From: Sphingobium terrigena
Lineage (GTDB): Bacteria; Pseudomonadota; Alphaproteobacteria; Sphingomonadales; Sphingomonadaceae
Direction: 5' to 3'
NCBI RefSeq assembly: GCF_003591655.1
Contig: NZ_QVRA01000001.1
Location: 1 to 64,000 of the forward strand
DNA length: 64,000 nucleotides
Position numbers and translations under genes: made by a program. The notes beneath the pieces are model-generated. The model worked only from the letters and a program-made list of their open reading frames with translations, ran no database searches and had not been told where the DNA came from. Shown here piece by piece: positions 27,938 through 36,926 of this stretch (position 1 is the first letter of the stretch; each line of letters starts with the position of its first letter).

Positions 27938-28525
27938 TTATTGCATCACGACATCGCGACTCAGATAGACCTCTGCCACGCGGCCATCCTTGATCGTGCA
28001 GGTGAAACGGCGGGTGGTGCCGGTTGGGGCGCGATAATTGGCGCGGGATTCGACCTCACCGTCGATATTATAGCCATCTTGCGCCGCGCGCGGTTCGTCC
28101 ATGCGCCGTACCTCGGCATAGCCACCATTCGCGCCCTGCGCCTCATCCCGCGCGGCGACAGCGCAGGCATCGGTCATCTGGTCCTGATCGCCATTGGCCG
28201 AGGCTACATCGGAAAAATCATCGTCGCGCCTGACATCCGCGCCATAGTCAGTGCCGTTGGCAGGCGGGGGTGCCGCATCGTCGCCATTGCGCGCGACCTT
28301 CTTGTCCTTCGACATGGAGGAGGCGACGATCGCCACCGCGCCGATCAGCGCCGCGACTCCCACGGCATCGCCGAAACCAAAGCCATTGCCGCGATCGCGA
28401 TGATGATGACCCCAGCCCCGATCATGGCCGCGATCATAGCGCGGACGCGCCTGCGCCGGGGCGATGCTGCCCACCAACAACGCCAGCCCCACCAGCGATC
28501 CTGTCATCCAGTGCGTCTTGCCCAT
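27938..28525 (-). CDS. hypothetical secreted protein
   Basis: The 195-residue product begins with a signal peptide (MTGSLVGLALLVGSIAPAQA) followed by a His/Arg/Gly-rich stretch, a short hydrophobic helix (GVAALIGAVAIVASSM), a charged linker and a C-terminal segment with two cysteines. AGGAGA precedes the ATG at 28525. I do not recognise the family; similar small proteins with a glycine-zipper-like helix occur in sphingomonads. It sits between the prolyl oligopeptidase and DUF1275 genes on the same strand. Confidence 0.7.
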   Translation of the reverse strand: MGKTHWMTGSLVGLALLVGSIAPAQARPRYDRGHDRGWGHHHRDRGNGFGFGDAVGVAALIGAVAIVASSMSKDKKVARNGDDAAPPPANGTDYGADVRRDDDFSDVASANGDQDQMTDACAVAARDEAQGANGGYAEVRRMDEPRAAQDGYNIDGEVESRANYRAPTGTTRRFTCTIKDGRVAEVYLSRDVVMQ

Positions 28526-28586
28526 GCCTCTATCTCCTGCGGTCAAGCGGTCTCTATCCGCGTCCGGCTGTCGCGCGGCTGAACGA

Positions 28587-30758
28587 TTATTGCGGATCGG
28601 CCCTAATCTGCAAACCCGTGAATGACGCCAGAAAGGCATAGCTGTCGGCATATTCGTCGATCAGCTTGTCGATCGGCTTGCCCGCGCCATGACCCGCCCG
28701 GCTTTCCACCCGCAGCAACCGGGGTCTGCTGCCGACATCGGCGGCCTGCAAGGCGGCGGCATATTTGAAACTGTGGGCGGGAACCACCCGGTCGTCGGTG
28801 TCGGCGGTGGTGACGAGGATTGCGGGATAATCCTTGCCCGACAGGATGTTATGATAGGGCGAATAGCCGTACAGCAACGGAAAATCCTCCGCCCGGCCAG
28901 GCGATCCATAATCATCGACCCAGTAGCGCCCGGCGGTGAAACGATCAAAGCGCAGCATGTCCATAACGCCCACGGCAGGCAGCGCGGCGGCGAACAGATC
29001 AGGCCGCTGATTGACCACTGCGCCGACCAGCAGGCCACCATTGGAGCGCCCCTCAATCGCCAGCCCGTCGGGCGTGGTATAGCCATTAACCTTCAAATAT
29101 TCGGCTGCGGCGATGAAATCATCGAACACATTTTGCTTGTTGGGGCCACGTCCGGCTTCATGCCACGCCTTGCCGAATTCGCCACCACCGCGCAGATTGG
29201 CGATGGCATAGACCCCGCCCTGCTCCAGCCAGGCCAGCCGCGTCGCCGAATAGCCCGGCGTCAGGCTGATGTTGAAGCCGCCATAGCCGTAGAGGATGGT
29301 CGGCGCCGCGATCGCCCGGTCGGCCAGTGCCTTCTTGCGGATCACCGTCATCGGCACACGGGTGCCATCCTTGGACACATAGCTGATCTGCTCCACCCCG
29401 AATTCGTCCGGGTTGAAGGGCAGGTCGGGCTGCGCGAACAACTGGCTTTGCAGGGTAGATGTATCGAAGCGATAGATGCTGGAGGGGGTGGTGAAGCCCG
29501 AAAAGCTGAAAAATGTCTCCGGGTCGCCATCGCGCCCGCCAAAGCCCGCCGCCGTCCCCATGCCGGGCAAGGGCACGTCGCCTACCTTGCGCCCGTCCAG
29601 TTCGACCAGTTCGGCAATCGTTTCGGCCTGCGTCATATAGGCCAGGATCAGCCGGTTGCCGACCAGGGACCCGCCAGCCAGCGCATCGGCGCGCTCGGCG
29701 ACCACCTGTTGCGGTTTGCGCCGTGGTTGTGCCGCGTCGAGCGTCACCACACGCAATCGGGGTGCATGATCGTCCGTGATGAAAAAGAGGGTCGATCCCC
29801 GACTGCCGATCAGCCGCCAGTCCTGCACCGGCCCCTTGACCAGTCGGCGTGGCTTTACTGGCCCGCCGTCCAGCGCCGCGACATGGACTTCGCGGCGCGG
29901 ATCGATCCCCTCGAACGAGCTGATCACCAGCCAGCGCCCGTCATTGGTGACCTGCGCGGTATGGCTGAGTTTCGGACGGTCGGGTGTGGCGTAGATCAAC
30001 TGATCCTGCGCCTGCGGGGTGCCGACGCGATGATAGAAAAGCTGCTGATCCTCATTGGCGGACCGGAAAGCGGTATCGCCCTGCGGCGCGGGATAGCGGG
30101 AATAGAAGAAGCCCTCGCCACGCCCGTCCCAGGCCAAGGTCGAAAATTTGACCCACTCGATCCGGTCGTCCAGCACTTTGCCCGTGTCCACGTTCAGCAA
30201 CCGCAGTGTCCGCCAGTCGCTGCCTGCTTCCTGAACCGCAAAGGCCAGCGTGCGACCGTCGGGGGACGGGGTCCATTCGGCCAGCGCGCTTGCCCCGTCC
30301 TTCGCCCAGTCATTGGGGTCGATCAGCAAACGCTGCGGTCCGTCCAGCCCTTCCCGCACATAGAGCGGGGTCTGGTTTTGCAACCCCTTGTTGTAGCCGT
30401 AGAAATAGCGCCCGCCCGCCTTGCGCGGAACAGTATAGCGCCCATGCGAGAGCAACGCCTGCATCCGCGCCTTGAGCGCCGCGCGGCCCGGCAGTCCGTC
30501 GATATAGCGGCGGGTCAGCGCATTTTCTTGCGCCACCCAGTCCCGCACTGCGGGGTCGGCGCGCAGGTCATTTTCCAGCCAGCGATAGGGGTCGGCGACC
30601 TTCACGCCGAAATGATCCTCGATCAGGTCGAGCCGCTTGGCGGCTGGATAGCGCAAGCCCTGTCCGGCCGCGTCGATCGCAGCCGTTTCCGGTCCCGCAA
30701 GGACCGGGCTAGCCGCCAGCAACAGCGGCAGCAGGAACAGGCGAGCCGTGACGCGCAT
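28587..30758 (-). CDS. prolyl oligopeptidase family serine peptidase (S9A)
   Basis: A secreted peptidase of about 723 residues. The signal peptide is VTARLFLLPLLLAASPVLAG. The beta-propeller domain opens with DPYRWLENDLRADPAV, and the C-terminal alpha/beta-hydrolase domain holds YGYGGFNISLTPGYS, the nucleophile in IEGRSNGGLLVGAV, the aspartate in TADTDDRVVPAHSFKYAAAL and the histidine in SRAGHGAGKPIDK. It cleaves short peptides after proline, probably in the periplasm. An upstream in-frame start at 30782 would add 8 charged residues before the signal peptide. Confidence 0.9.
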   Translation of the reverse strand: MRVTARLFLLPLLLAASPVLAGPETAAIDAAGQGLRYPAAKRLDLIEDHFGVKVADPYRWLENDLRADPAVRDWVAQENALTRRYIDGLPGRAALKARMQALLSHGRYTVPRKAGGRYFYGYNKGLQNQTPLYVREGLDGPQRLLIDPNDWAKDGASALAEWTPSPDGRTLAFAVQEAGSDWRTLRLLNVDTGKVLDDRIEWVKFSTLAWDGRGEGFFYSRYPAPQGDTAFRSANEDQQLFYHRVGTPQAQDQLIYATPDRPKLSHTAQVTNDGRWLVISSFEGIDPRREVHVAALDGGPVKPRRLVKGPVQDWRLIGSRGSTLFFITDDHAPRLRVVTLDAAQPRRKPQQVVAERADALAGGSLVGNRLILAYMTQAETIAELVELDGRKVGDVPLPGMGTAAGFGGRDGDPETFFSFSGFTTPSSIYRFDTSTLQSQLFAQPDLPFNPDEFGVEQISYVSKDGTRVPMTVIRKKALADRAIAAPTILYGYGGFNISLTPGYSATRLAWLEQGGVYAIANLRGGGEFGKAWHEAGRGPNKQNVFDDFIAAAEYLKVNGYTTPDGLAIEGRSNGGLLVGAVVNQRPDLFAAALPAVGVMDMLRFDRFTAGRYWVDDYGSPGRAEDFPLLYGYSPYHNILSGKDYPAILVTTADTDDRVVPAHSFKYAAALQAADVGSRPRLLRVESRAGHGAGKPIDKLIDEYADSYAFLASFTGLQIRADPQ

Positions 30759-30787
30759 CCTCTTTCCGTCTCTTTTTATCAAACAGA

Positions 30788-30820
30788 ACAGGCCGTGGCT
30801 CCTAAAGAGCCACGGCCTGT
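30788..30820 (-). terminator. rho-independent terminator after rplQ
   Basis: A perfect 14-bp stem (ACAGGCCGTGGCTC / GAGCCACGGCCTGT) with a 5-nt loop lies 40 bp after the rplQ stop and is followed on the minus strand by TCTGTTTGATAAAA. It ends the rpsM-rpsK-rpoA-rplQ transcript. Confidence 0.8.
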
Positions 30821-30859
30821 CGGTAAAGCATCCAGTCCTCGTCAGGAGGACCGCACCAA

Positions 30860-31285
30860 TCAGGCGGCTTCGAATTCATCCTCGTCAGCAGTCTGCACCG
30901 GGCCACTATCCTGCCCCTTGGCGCTGACGTCACGGTCGACCAGTTCAATGATCGCGATCGGCGCAGCGTCCGACGCGCGGATACCGGCCTTGATCACGCG
31001 GGTATAGCCGCCGTTGCGATCCTTGTAGCGCTGGACCAGGACTTCAAACAGCTTGGCCAACTGCGCATCGTCCTTCAGGCGGGCATCGGCCAGGCGACGG
31101 TTGGACAGGCCACCCTTCTTCGCCAGCGTGATCAGCTTTTCCACATAGGGACGCAGTTCCTTCGCCTTGGGCGTGGTGGTCAGGATCTGCTCATGCTTGA
31201 TCAGCGAGGCGGCTAGGTTGCGCAGCAGGGCGACGCGGTGACCGGTGGCGCGCTGGAGACGACGTTGACCCATTCTGTGACGCAT
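30860..31285 (-). CDS. rplQ: 50S ribosomal protein L17
   Basis: A 141-residue protein starting [20 protein letters not shown], with [20 protein letters not shown] and the [20 protein letters not shown] signature. It has the usual L17 core of about 118 residues with an acidic C-terminal tail (DEDEFEAA). It is the last gene of the alpha operon, 205 bp after rpoA. Confidence 0.97.
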   Translation of the reverse strand: MRHRMGQRRLQRATGHRVALLRNLAASLIKHEQILTTTPKAKELRPYVEKLITLAKKGGLSNRRLADARLKDDAQLAKLFEVLVQRYKDRNGGYTRVIKAGIRASDAAPIAIIELVDRDVSAKGQDSGPVQTADEDEFEAA

Positions 31286-31380
31286 AATTCATTCCTTCGT
31301 TCGTTAAGGGCCCGTTTCAGGTAGCCCAGACCAGGCGGTGATAAGGGCCACCGCCGACACCCATCCTGTCTCCCGGCAAC

Positions 31381-31405
31381 CGTCACGGGAGTAAATCCCG
31401 TGACG
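31381..31405. other. intercistronic hairpin between rpoA and rplQ
   Basis: CGTCACGGGA and TCCCGTGACG form a perfect 10-bp stem with a 5-nt loop. No T-run follows on either strand, so it is more likely an RNA-processing or stability element that adjusts rplQ versus rpoA output than a terminator. Confidence 0.4.
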
Positions 31406-31490
31406 TCAGTCGGCGCTATGCGCCGCTGGCCGGTCGTTCGCGTTCGCGTTGCGAACCGCCGCGCTGCTGCGCTGCGCGGCTCGCTCCGAC

Positions 31491-32555
31491 TTACCCCAGC
31501 AGCTCTTGTTCGAGCTTCTTGGCCATTTCCTCGATATTCTCAGGCGGCCAGCCGGGGATGTCCATGCCCAGGCGCAGACCCATGGACGACAGCACTTCCT
31601 TGATTTCGTTCAGCGACTTGCGACCGAAATTGGGGGTGCGCAGCATCTCGGCTTCAGTCTTTTGGACCAGATCGCCAATATAGATGATGTTGTCGTTCTT
31701 GAGGCAGTTGGCGCTGCGGACCGACAGTTCCAGTTCGTCCACCTTCTTGAGGAGGTAGCGGTTGATCTGGTTGGTGTCGCTTTCGCCTTCCGACGCCGAT
31801 GCGACCGCATGGCCACCCTGCGACGGCGCGGCGGTGGGCAGCGCGTCCTCGAAATGGACGAACAGCTGGAGCTGGTCCTGCAGGATGCGCGCGGCAAAGG
31901 CGACCGCGTCCTCCGGCGTGACGGTGCCGTCGGTTTCGACGGTCAGCGACAGCTTGTCATAGTCCAGTTCCTGGCCGACGCGGGTGTTGTCCACCTTGTA
32001 GGCAACCTGACGGACCGGCGAGTAGAGCGCGTCGACCGGAATCAGGCCGATAGGCGCGTCTGCGGGACGGTTGGCGACGGCGGGGACATAGCCCTTGCCG
32101 ACGTCAGCGGTCAGTTCCATGTTCAGCGTTGCGCCCTGGTCGAGGTGACAGATCACCAGGTCCGGGTTCATCACTTCGATGTCGCCAACGACGCTGATGT
32201 CGCCAGCCTTGACCACGGCCGGGCCGGTAGCCGACAGCTGGAGCCGCTTGGGACCATCGCCTTCCATCCGCAGCGCGACCTGCTTGATGTTGAGGACGAT
32301 GTCGGTGACATCTTCACGCACGCCGGCGAGCGACGAGAATTCATGCAGGACGTTCTCGATCTTGATCGAGGTGACCGCCGCGCCCTGAAGCGAGGAAAGA
32401 AGAACCCGGCGCAGCGCGTTGCCAAGCGTCAGGCCGAAGCCGCGCTCTAGTGGCTCGGCGACGAAGGTCGCCTTGCGCTTGCCGTCGCTGGTTGGCTTGA
32501 TTTCCAGCGCGTTGGGCTTCTTCAATTCCTGCCAGTTCTTCATGTTGACAGTCAT
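31491..32555 (-). CDS. rpoA: DNA-directed RNA polymerase subunit alpha
   Basis: This 354-residue protein has the N-terminal assembly domain ([39 protein letters not shown]) and the C-terminal domain that contacts activators and UP elements ([40 protein letters not shown]). It lies between rpsK and rplQ. The long opposite-strand ORF over it is a GC-rich shadow. Confidence 0.98.
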   Translation of the reverse strand: MTVNMKNWQELKKPNALEIKPTSDGKRKATFVAEPLERGFGLTLGNALRRVLLSSLQGAAVTSIKIENVLHEFSSLAGVREDVTDIVLNIKQVALRMEGDGPKRLQLSATGPAVVKAGDISVVGDIEVMNPDLVICHLDQGATLNMELTADVGKGYVPAVANRPADAPIGLIPVDALYSPVRQVAYKVDNTRVGQELDYDKLSLTVETDGTVTPEDAVAFAARILQDQLQLFVHFEDALPTAAPSQGGHAVASASEGESDTNQINRYLLKKVDELELSVRSANCLKNDNIIYIGDLVQKTEAEMLRTPNFGRKSLNEIKEVLSSMGLRLGMDIPGWPPENIEEMAKKLEQELLG

Positions 32556-32674
32556 GTAATTCCCCTGGGGATGTGGCCGAAACGCTTATGATCCTGGACC
32601 CGACAGGACGTTGCGGCCGATGCAGACGGGTAACGGGCGGCGCGTCCGCCGCCCGCCATATCGCTCAGCCGAAT

Positions 32675-33064
32675 TTAGACGCGGCGGCGCTTGGACGGAC
32701 GCACGCCGTTATGCGGGATCGGCGTCACGTCGCGGATGGAGGTGATGTGGAAACCCACGGCCTGGAGGGCACGCAGGGCCGATTCACGACCTGAACCGGG
32801 ACCCTTGACTTCGACTTCCAGGGTACGGACGCCATGTTCGGCGGCCTTGCGGCCGGCATCTTCCGCGCACACCTGAGCGGCGTACGGGGTCGACTTGCGG
32901 CTGCCCTTGAAGCCCATCATGCCGGCCGAGGACCAGGAAATCGCGTTGCCCTGGGCGTCGGTGATGGTCACCATGGTGTTGTTGAAGCTGGCGTTGACAT
33001 GTGCCACGCCCGCCGAGATGTTCTTGCGCTCACGGCGCTTAATGCGCTGGGGTTCGCGTGCCAT
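32675..33064 (-). CDS. rpsK: 30S ribosomal protein S11
   Basis: A 129-residue S11 with [20 protein letters not shown] and the C-terminal [17 protein letters not shown]. It follows rpsM in the alpha operon and forms part of the 30S platform. No rpsD follows, as is normal for alphaproteobacteria. Confidence 0.98.
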   Translation of the reverse strand: MAREPQRIKRRERKNISAGVAHVNASFNNTMVTITDAQGNAISWSSAGMMGFKGSRKSTPYAAQVCAEDAGRKAAEHGVRTLEVEVKGPGSGRESALRALQAVGFHITSIRDVTPIPHNGVRPSKRRRV

Positions 33065-33137
33065 TTTGCTCTATCCTACTCGAAATGCTGATAAAAGAAG
33101 CCGGGAGGGCGAAACCGAAAAGCTCGCCCTCAGACCC

Positions 33138-33506
33138 TTACTTCTTCTTGCCTGCGATCGCCTTCGCCTTGCCCTTGCGGGTGCGGGCATTGGTGTGCGT
33201 GCGCTGGCCACGAACCGGCAGCCCCTTGCGATGACGCAGGCCGCGATAGCAGGCCAGATCCATCAGGCGCTTGATGTTCATCGCGGTGTTGCGGCGAAGA
33301 TCACCTTCGACGGTCAGATCGGCGTCGATCGTTTCACGGATCTGCAGCACTTCGGCGTCAGACAGGTCCTGCACACGGCGGCTATGGTCGATACCCAGCT
33401 TCGTGGCGATGTCGACGGCGGTCTTGCGGCCGATGCCGTGAATGTAGGTGAGCGCGATGATTACGCGCTTGTTGGTCGGGATGTTAACACCCGCAATACG
33501 TGCCAT
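33138..33506 (-). CDS. rpsM: 30S ribosomal protein S13
   Basis: A 122-residue S13: [59 protein letters not shown] and the basic tail. The ATG at 33506 has GGAG upstream, giving the standard N-terminus. It is the first gene of the operon here. Upstream are a sigma-70-like promoter and a terminator-like hairpin. Confidence 0.98.
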   Translation of the reverse strand: MARIAGVNIPTNKRVIIALTYIHGIGRKTAVDIATKLGIDHSRRVQDLSDAEVLQIRETIDADLTVEGDLRRNTAMNIKRLMDLACYRGLRHRKGLPVRGQRTHTNARTRKGKAKAIAGKKK

Positions 33507-33615
33507 GGTCAATTAATCTCCTGCTCCACGGGGCGATTGGCGTCACCCCATCTCAAAGCGTCAGGGTTGAGCAGTCCTTGGCGTGGATGCGCAACCGATG
33601 TATACCCCCGGACGC

Positions 33616-33647
33616 AAAAAAGACGGCCAGTGCGCGAAGCACTGCCG
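33616..33647 (-). terminator. terminator-like hairpin in the leader of the rpsM operon
   Basis: On the minus strand a stem with a CAGTGC/GCACTG core (33628-33644), extended by GGC pairs across one bulge, is followed by TCTTTTTT (33616-33623). It lies between the putative promoter (33673-33701) and rpsM. It could be an attenuator in the ribosomal operon leader or the leftover terminator of a lost upstream gene. Confidence 0.55.
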
Positions 33648-33672
33648 CTCACCAGCGTGTCGGGATGTCCGC

Positions 33673-33701
33673 GCCCTAGCGATTCGGGTGCGTGGTGTCA
33701 A
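33673..33701 (-). promoter_or_regulatory. putative promoter of the rpsM-rpsK-rpoA-rplQ operon
   Basis: On the minus strand TTGACA (33701-33696) is separated by 17 bp from TAGGGC (33678-33673). The consensus -35 and spacing are strong; the -10 is GC-rich, as often seen for growth-rate-controlled promoters. Confidence 0.5.
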
Positions 33702-33805
33702 TATCGGCAGCGGCAAGCCTTGATGTAGCCCAGCCCGACCTCGCCCCCTTCTCCGCTCATCCTTTTCCGGTTGAGCCGCCCGCACGGTGCAGGCATGGGT
33801 GGACG

Positions 33806-34360
33806 ATGCGCTTTACCACAAACCTCGCCCTCGCCGCGCCCTTCCTCATCCTGCTTGGTTCCTGCGTCGGACCTGCGCCGCGTCAGGCCAATCTAGCCCC
33901 AAGCCCTGCGCCCCGGCCAATCCCGACACCCGCGCCGATCCAACCAACTGTTCCTCCCGCGCCACTGGCCAGCGAGTGGCAGTATCGCGCGACCGCGCCG
34001 GGCGACTGGCGCTGGCAATCCGATGCAGCCATATCGGTCGCCCGGTTCGGTCCGACCGCTGCCGACACCCGCCTGACCATCCGCTGCGATCGGGCCGCGC
34101 GCCGGGTCAGCATCATCCGCACTGGGGCGGGTCAGGGGACGATGACGATACGGACCAGCTATGGCGCGACGAGCTGGCCTGCAACCGCATCGACCTCACC
34201 AACGCCGCAAGCCGTCGCCGTCCGCGCTGCCGCGGACACGGCGCTGGATCAGATCGCCTATAGCCGGGGCAAGTTTGCGGTCGAGGTGGCTGGGCCGGAG
34301 CCTCTGATCGTCCCCGCCTGGCCGGAAGTATCGCGCGTGATCGAGGATTGCCGGGGATAA
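33806..34360 (+). CDS. hypothetical lipoprotein
   Basis: A protein of about 184 residues with a signal peptide ending in a lipobox (LALAAPFLILLGSC), a proline-rich linker and a C-terminal domain beginning WQYRATAPGDWRW and ending with a cysteine-containing EDCRG. I do not recognise a named family. The ATG at 33806 is chosen because the signal peptide starts there. It is divergent from the rpsM operon. Confidence 0.7.
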   Translation: MRFTTNLALAAPFLILLGSCVGPAPRQANLAPSPAPRPIPTPAPIQPTVPPAPLASEWQYRATAPGDWRWQSDAAISVARFGPTAADTRLTIRCDRAARRVSIIRTGAGQGTMTIRTSYGATSWPATASTSPTPQAVAVRAAADTALDQIAYSRGKFAVEVAGPEPLIVPAWPEVSRVIEDCRG

Positions 34361-34522
34361 CGACGCAGGCCGAACTTGCGGACGCGAAAGTATGATTCGA
34401 AAAAAGAATAATACAAGTCTTGATCATGCCGCGCGTCTGATTCACATTCCATCCCGTGGCCGCACGAAGCGCAGTCGAAGTCGGCCATAACGGGCTTCAA
34501 CATAGCGAAAGGAGGTGATCCG

Positions 34523-34579
34523 ATGTCTCATGGTTCAGCAATGGGGTCGGTCAAGTCCATTCGGGGAACGCGCCGCTGA
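34523..34579 (+). CDS. putative 18-residue peptide behind a full-length Shine-Dalgarno sequence
   Basis: The ORF encodes MSHGSAMGSVKSIRGTRR. Immediately upstream (34507-34521) is GAAAGGAGGTGATCC, a continuous complement of the 3' end of 16S rRNA, with ideal spacing to the ATG. Such a perfect match is rare and argues for real translation. A strong terminator follows at 34730-34757, which would give a transcript of about 250 nt. No family is recognised. The 150 nt between the stop and the terminator contain no clear second gene. Confidence 0.45.
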   Translation: MSHGSAMGSVKSIRGTRR

Positions 34580-34729
34580 GCGACGCCACGCCGTCGATCT
34601 TCCTCCACATCGCGAGATAAAGCGCGCCGATATACAGGCCGTCTCCCCGTGGAGAAGATAGCGCGACCTTAGTTTCCCACTAGGCGTTTCCCCTGGGCGG
34701 CACTTCCGGCCGCTGACCATGCACATGAT

Positions 34730-34757
34730 GGGCCGTCGGGCTTAGACCCGGCGGCCC
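34730..34757 (+). terminator. rho-independent terminator upstream of arsR
   Basis: GGGCCGTCGGG and CCCGGCGGCCC form an 11-bp stem with one G-T pair and a 6-nt loop, followed by CCTCTCATTT on the plus strand. It would end the short transcript carrying the 18-residue ORF and insulate arsR. Confidence 0.55.
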
Positions 34758-34817
34758 CTCTCATTTGCACTTATCCTCCATCGATGCTGTTTCGCGAAAG
34801 AGGCTTGCTTGGCATTA

Positions 34818-34839
34818 TATATCCATTAATCTGGATGTA
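34818..34839. promoter_or_regulatory. putative ArsR operator
   Basis: TATATCCA-N6-TGGATGTA (7 of 8 positions paired) lies directly before the arsR start and ends at its ATG. Position and symmetry fit autoregulation by the ArsR homodimer. No ribosome site is visible between it and the ATG. Confidence 0.45.
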
Positions 34840-35171
34840 TGGAAAACGAATCCGCCATCGCTGCTCTGGCCGCGCTTGCCCAGTCCACGCGGCTCGACAG
34901 TTTTCGGCTGCTCGTGCGCCACGAACCCAACGGTCTGCCGGCGGGCGAGATTGCCCGGCTGGTCGGGGTGCCGCAAAATACCATGTCGTCCCATTTGGCC
35001 ATCCTGTCCCGCGCAGGCCTGGTGCGATCGGAGCGGCATAGCCGGTCGGTCCATTACCGCGCAGACCTGGGCGCGCTGGGGACACTGACCCTGTTCCTGC
35101 TCAAGGATTGCTGCGGGGGCAACGCCACCCTGTGCGCGCCGATCGTTGCTGAACTCTCCCCCTGCTGCTGA
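34839..35171 (+). CDS. arsR: ArsR-family metalloregulator of the arsenic operon
   Basis: A 110-residue winged helix-turn-helix protein (ALAALAQSTRLDSFRLLVRH, PQNTMSSHLAILSRAGLVRS). The usual helix-3 CxC metal site is absent. Instead cysteines cluster at the C-terminus (KDCCGG, LCAP, SPCC), the pattern of ArsR proteins that sense arsenite with C-terminal cysteines. It is the first gene of arsR-arsC-acr3. Confidence 0.88.
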   Translation: MENESAIAALAALAQSTRLDSFRLLVRHEPNGLPAGEIARLVGVPQNTMSSHLAILSRAGLVRSERHSRSVHYRADLGALGTLTLFLLKDCCGGNATLCAPIVAELSPCC

Positions 35172-35187
35172 CCCAAAGGAAACCCCC

Positions 35188-35598
35188 TTGGCCACCGACA
35201 TCATCATCTATCATAACCCCGCCTGCGGCACGTCGCGCAACACACTGGCGATGATCCGCCATGCCGGGATCGAGCCGCATGTCGTGGAGTATCTCCAAAC
35301 ACCGCCCTCGCGGGCGTTGCTGGAGCAACTTATCTCCCGTGCCGGCATCACGCCCCGCGCCCTGCTGCGGGAGAAGGGAACCCCCTTCGCCGATCTGGGC
35401 CTCTCCGACGAAAGCCTGTCCGACGCGGCGCTGATCGACGCGATGATGGCGCACCCGATATTGATCAACCGCCCGCTGGTCGTGTCGCCCAAAGGTGTGC
35501 GGCTGTGCCGTCCGTCCGAAGCGGTGCTGGACCTGCTGCCCCATCCGCTGCCGACGCCCTTCGTCAAGGAAGATGGCGACGTGGTGAGCGCCGCCTGA
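35188..35598 (+). CDS. arsC: arsenate reductase (glutaredoxin-dependent)
   Basis: A protein of about 136 residues with IIYHNPACGTSRNTLAMIRH, whose cysteine is the nucleophile that forms the arsenate-thiol intermediate, and the conserved RPLVVSPKGVRLCRP. It reduces arsenate to arsenite for export. I prefer the TTG at 35188 with AAGGAAA upstream; an ATG at 35146 would overlap arsR by 26 bp and add 14 residues. Its stop overlaps the acr3 start (TGATG). Confidence 0.9.
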   Translation: MATDIIIYHNPACGTSRNTLAMIRHAGIEPHVVEYLQTPPSRALLEQLISRAGITPRALLREKGTPFADLGLSDESLSDAALIDAMMAHPILINRPLVVSPKGVRLCRPSEAVLDLLPHPLPTPFVKEDGDVVSAA

Positions 35599-36626
35599 TG
35601 TCGCTGTTCGAACGCTATCTCAGCCTCTGGGTCGCGCTGTGTATCGTCGTGGGGATCGGGCTGGGGCAGCTGTTTCCGTCCGCCTTCGCCCTGATCGCGG
35701 GGGCTGAGGTCGCCCGCGTCAACCTGCCCGTCGCGGCGCTGATCTGGCTGATGATCATCCCCATGCTGCTGCGAATCGATTTTGCCGCGCTGGGCAGTGT
35801 GCGGCGGCACTGGCGCGGCGTGGGGGTGACATTGTTCATCAACTGGGCGGTCAAGCCTTTCTCCATGGCGTTGCTCGGCACCTTCTTCATCAGCTATCTG
35901 TTCGCGCCCTTCCTGCCTGCCGGGCAGGGGCCGTCCTATATCGCAGGCCTGATCCTGCTGGCCGCCGCGCCCTGCACCGCGATGGTGTTCGTCTGGTCCA
36001 ACCTGCTGGATGGCGATCCCGGCTATACGCTGAGCCAGGTGGCGCTCAACGACCTGATCATGGTCTTTGCCTTCGCGCCGATCGTCGGGCTGCTGCTGGG
36101 TGTCGCGTCGATCAACGTCCCGTGGAATACGCTGCTGCTGTCGGTCGGTCTCTATATCATCGTCCCGGTCATTATCGCGCAGTTGCTGCGCCGGGCGCGG
36201 TTGCGGGCGGGCGGACAGGCGGCGCTCGACCGGCTGCTCGCCGCGCTGGGACCGGTGAGCCTTGTCAGCCTGCTCGCCACGCTGGTGCTGCTCTTCGCCT
36301 TTCAGGGCGAGCAGATCGTCGCCCAGCCGCTGGTCATTGGGCTGATCGCGGTGCCGATCCTGTTGCAGGTCTATCTGAACGCGGGCCTTGCCTATTGGCT
36401 CAGCCGCCGTTTCGGTGTCGCCTGGTGCGTCGCGGGACCGGCCGCGCTGATCGGCGCGTCCAATTTCTTCGAACTGGCGGTGGCGGCAGCGATCAGCCTG
36501 TTCGGGCTGCACTCCGGCGCGGCCCTCGCCACCGTGGTCGGCGTGCTGGTCGAGGTGCCGGTGATGCTCTCCATCGTCGCCCTCGTGAAGCGATCGCGGG
36601 GCTGGTATGAGAGGGCGGCGGCATAG
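35598..36626 (+). CDS. acr3: ACR3-family arsenite efflux transporter
   Basis: A membrane protein of about 342 residues with 10 predicted helices, starting SLFERYLSLWVALCIVVGIG. It contains the conserved cysteine segment ILLAAAPCTAMVFVWSNLLD, the hallmark of Acr3 arsenite antiporters, and GASNFFELAVAAAISLFG near the end. It exports the arsenite made by ArsC. The ATG at 35598 overlaps the arsC stop. Confidence 0.92.
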   Translation: MSLFERYLSLWVALCIVVGIGLGQLFPSAFALIAGAEVARVNLPVAALIWLMIIPMLLRIDFAALGSVRRHWRGVGVTLFINWAVKPFSMALLGTFFISYLFAPFLPAGQGPSYIAGLILLAAAPCTAMVFVWSNLLDGDPGYTLSQVALNDLIMVFAFAPIVGLLLGVASINVPWNTLLLSVGLYIIVPVIIAQLLRRARLRAGGQAALDRLLAALGPVSLVSLLATLVLLFAFQGEQIVAQPLVIGLIAVPILLQVYLNAGLAYWLSRRFGVAWCVAGPAALIGASNFFELAVAAAISLFGLHSGAALATVVGVLVEVPVMLSIVALVKRSRGWYERAAA

Positions 36627-36629
36627 GTG

Positions 36630-36893
36630 CTACCGCTCCGCCCCCTTCGCCTTGCCCCAGGCGCGCGCGGCGGTGTAGCCCAGATAGCCGGTGCCAAACA
36701 GCGCATAGAGCGGTTCGGGCAGAGCGTTGAGATAGTCGCGCATCCCCGCCGTGATGGCCGCCGCAATGTCGGGCCGCCAGCCCGCGATAAGCCCCATCGG
36801 CAGCGACCAGAGCAGCAGCGCATAGATGACATAGAGAAAGGCGGGCCTCGCGCGGCTGGCCCAGGGATCGGTGGTTGGGGTGTCGGTGGTCAT
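36630..36893 (-). CDS. three-helix holin, GTA/phage type
   Basis: An 87-residue protein with three short hydrophobic segments: FLYVIYALLLWSLPMGLIAG, a central amphipathic stretch (AAITAGMRDYLNALPEPLYA) and FGTGYLGYTAARAW. This matches the 3TM holins linked to gene-transfer agents and prophages. The ATG at 36893 is preferred; upstream frames run into repeats. The GH108 endolysin gene upstream on the same strand makes a lysis pair. Confidence 0.75.
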   Translation of the reverse strand: MTTDTPTTDPWASRARPAFLYVIYALLLWSLPMGLIAGWRPDIAAAITAGMRDYLNALPEPLYALFGTGYLGYTAARAWGKAKGAER

Positions 36894-36926
36894 GGGGTTC
36901 AAATCCTGACTGAAGGGGCTGTTAGG

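Noticed and set aside
28689..31007. 772-codon plus-strand ORF opposite the prolyl oligopeptidase
   Set aside because: Shadow frame; the minus strand has an intact peptidase with catalytic triad, a terminator and rplQ.
31449..32450. 333-codon plus-strand ORF over rpoA
   Set aside because: rpoA on the other strand is unambiguous and the antisense product has no family features.
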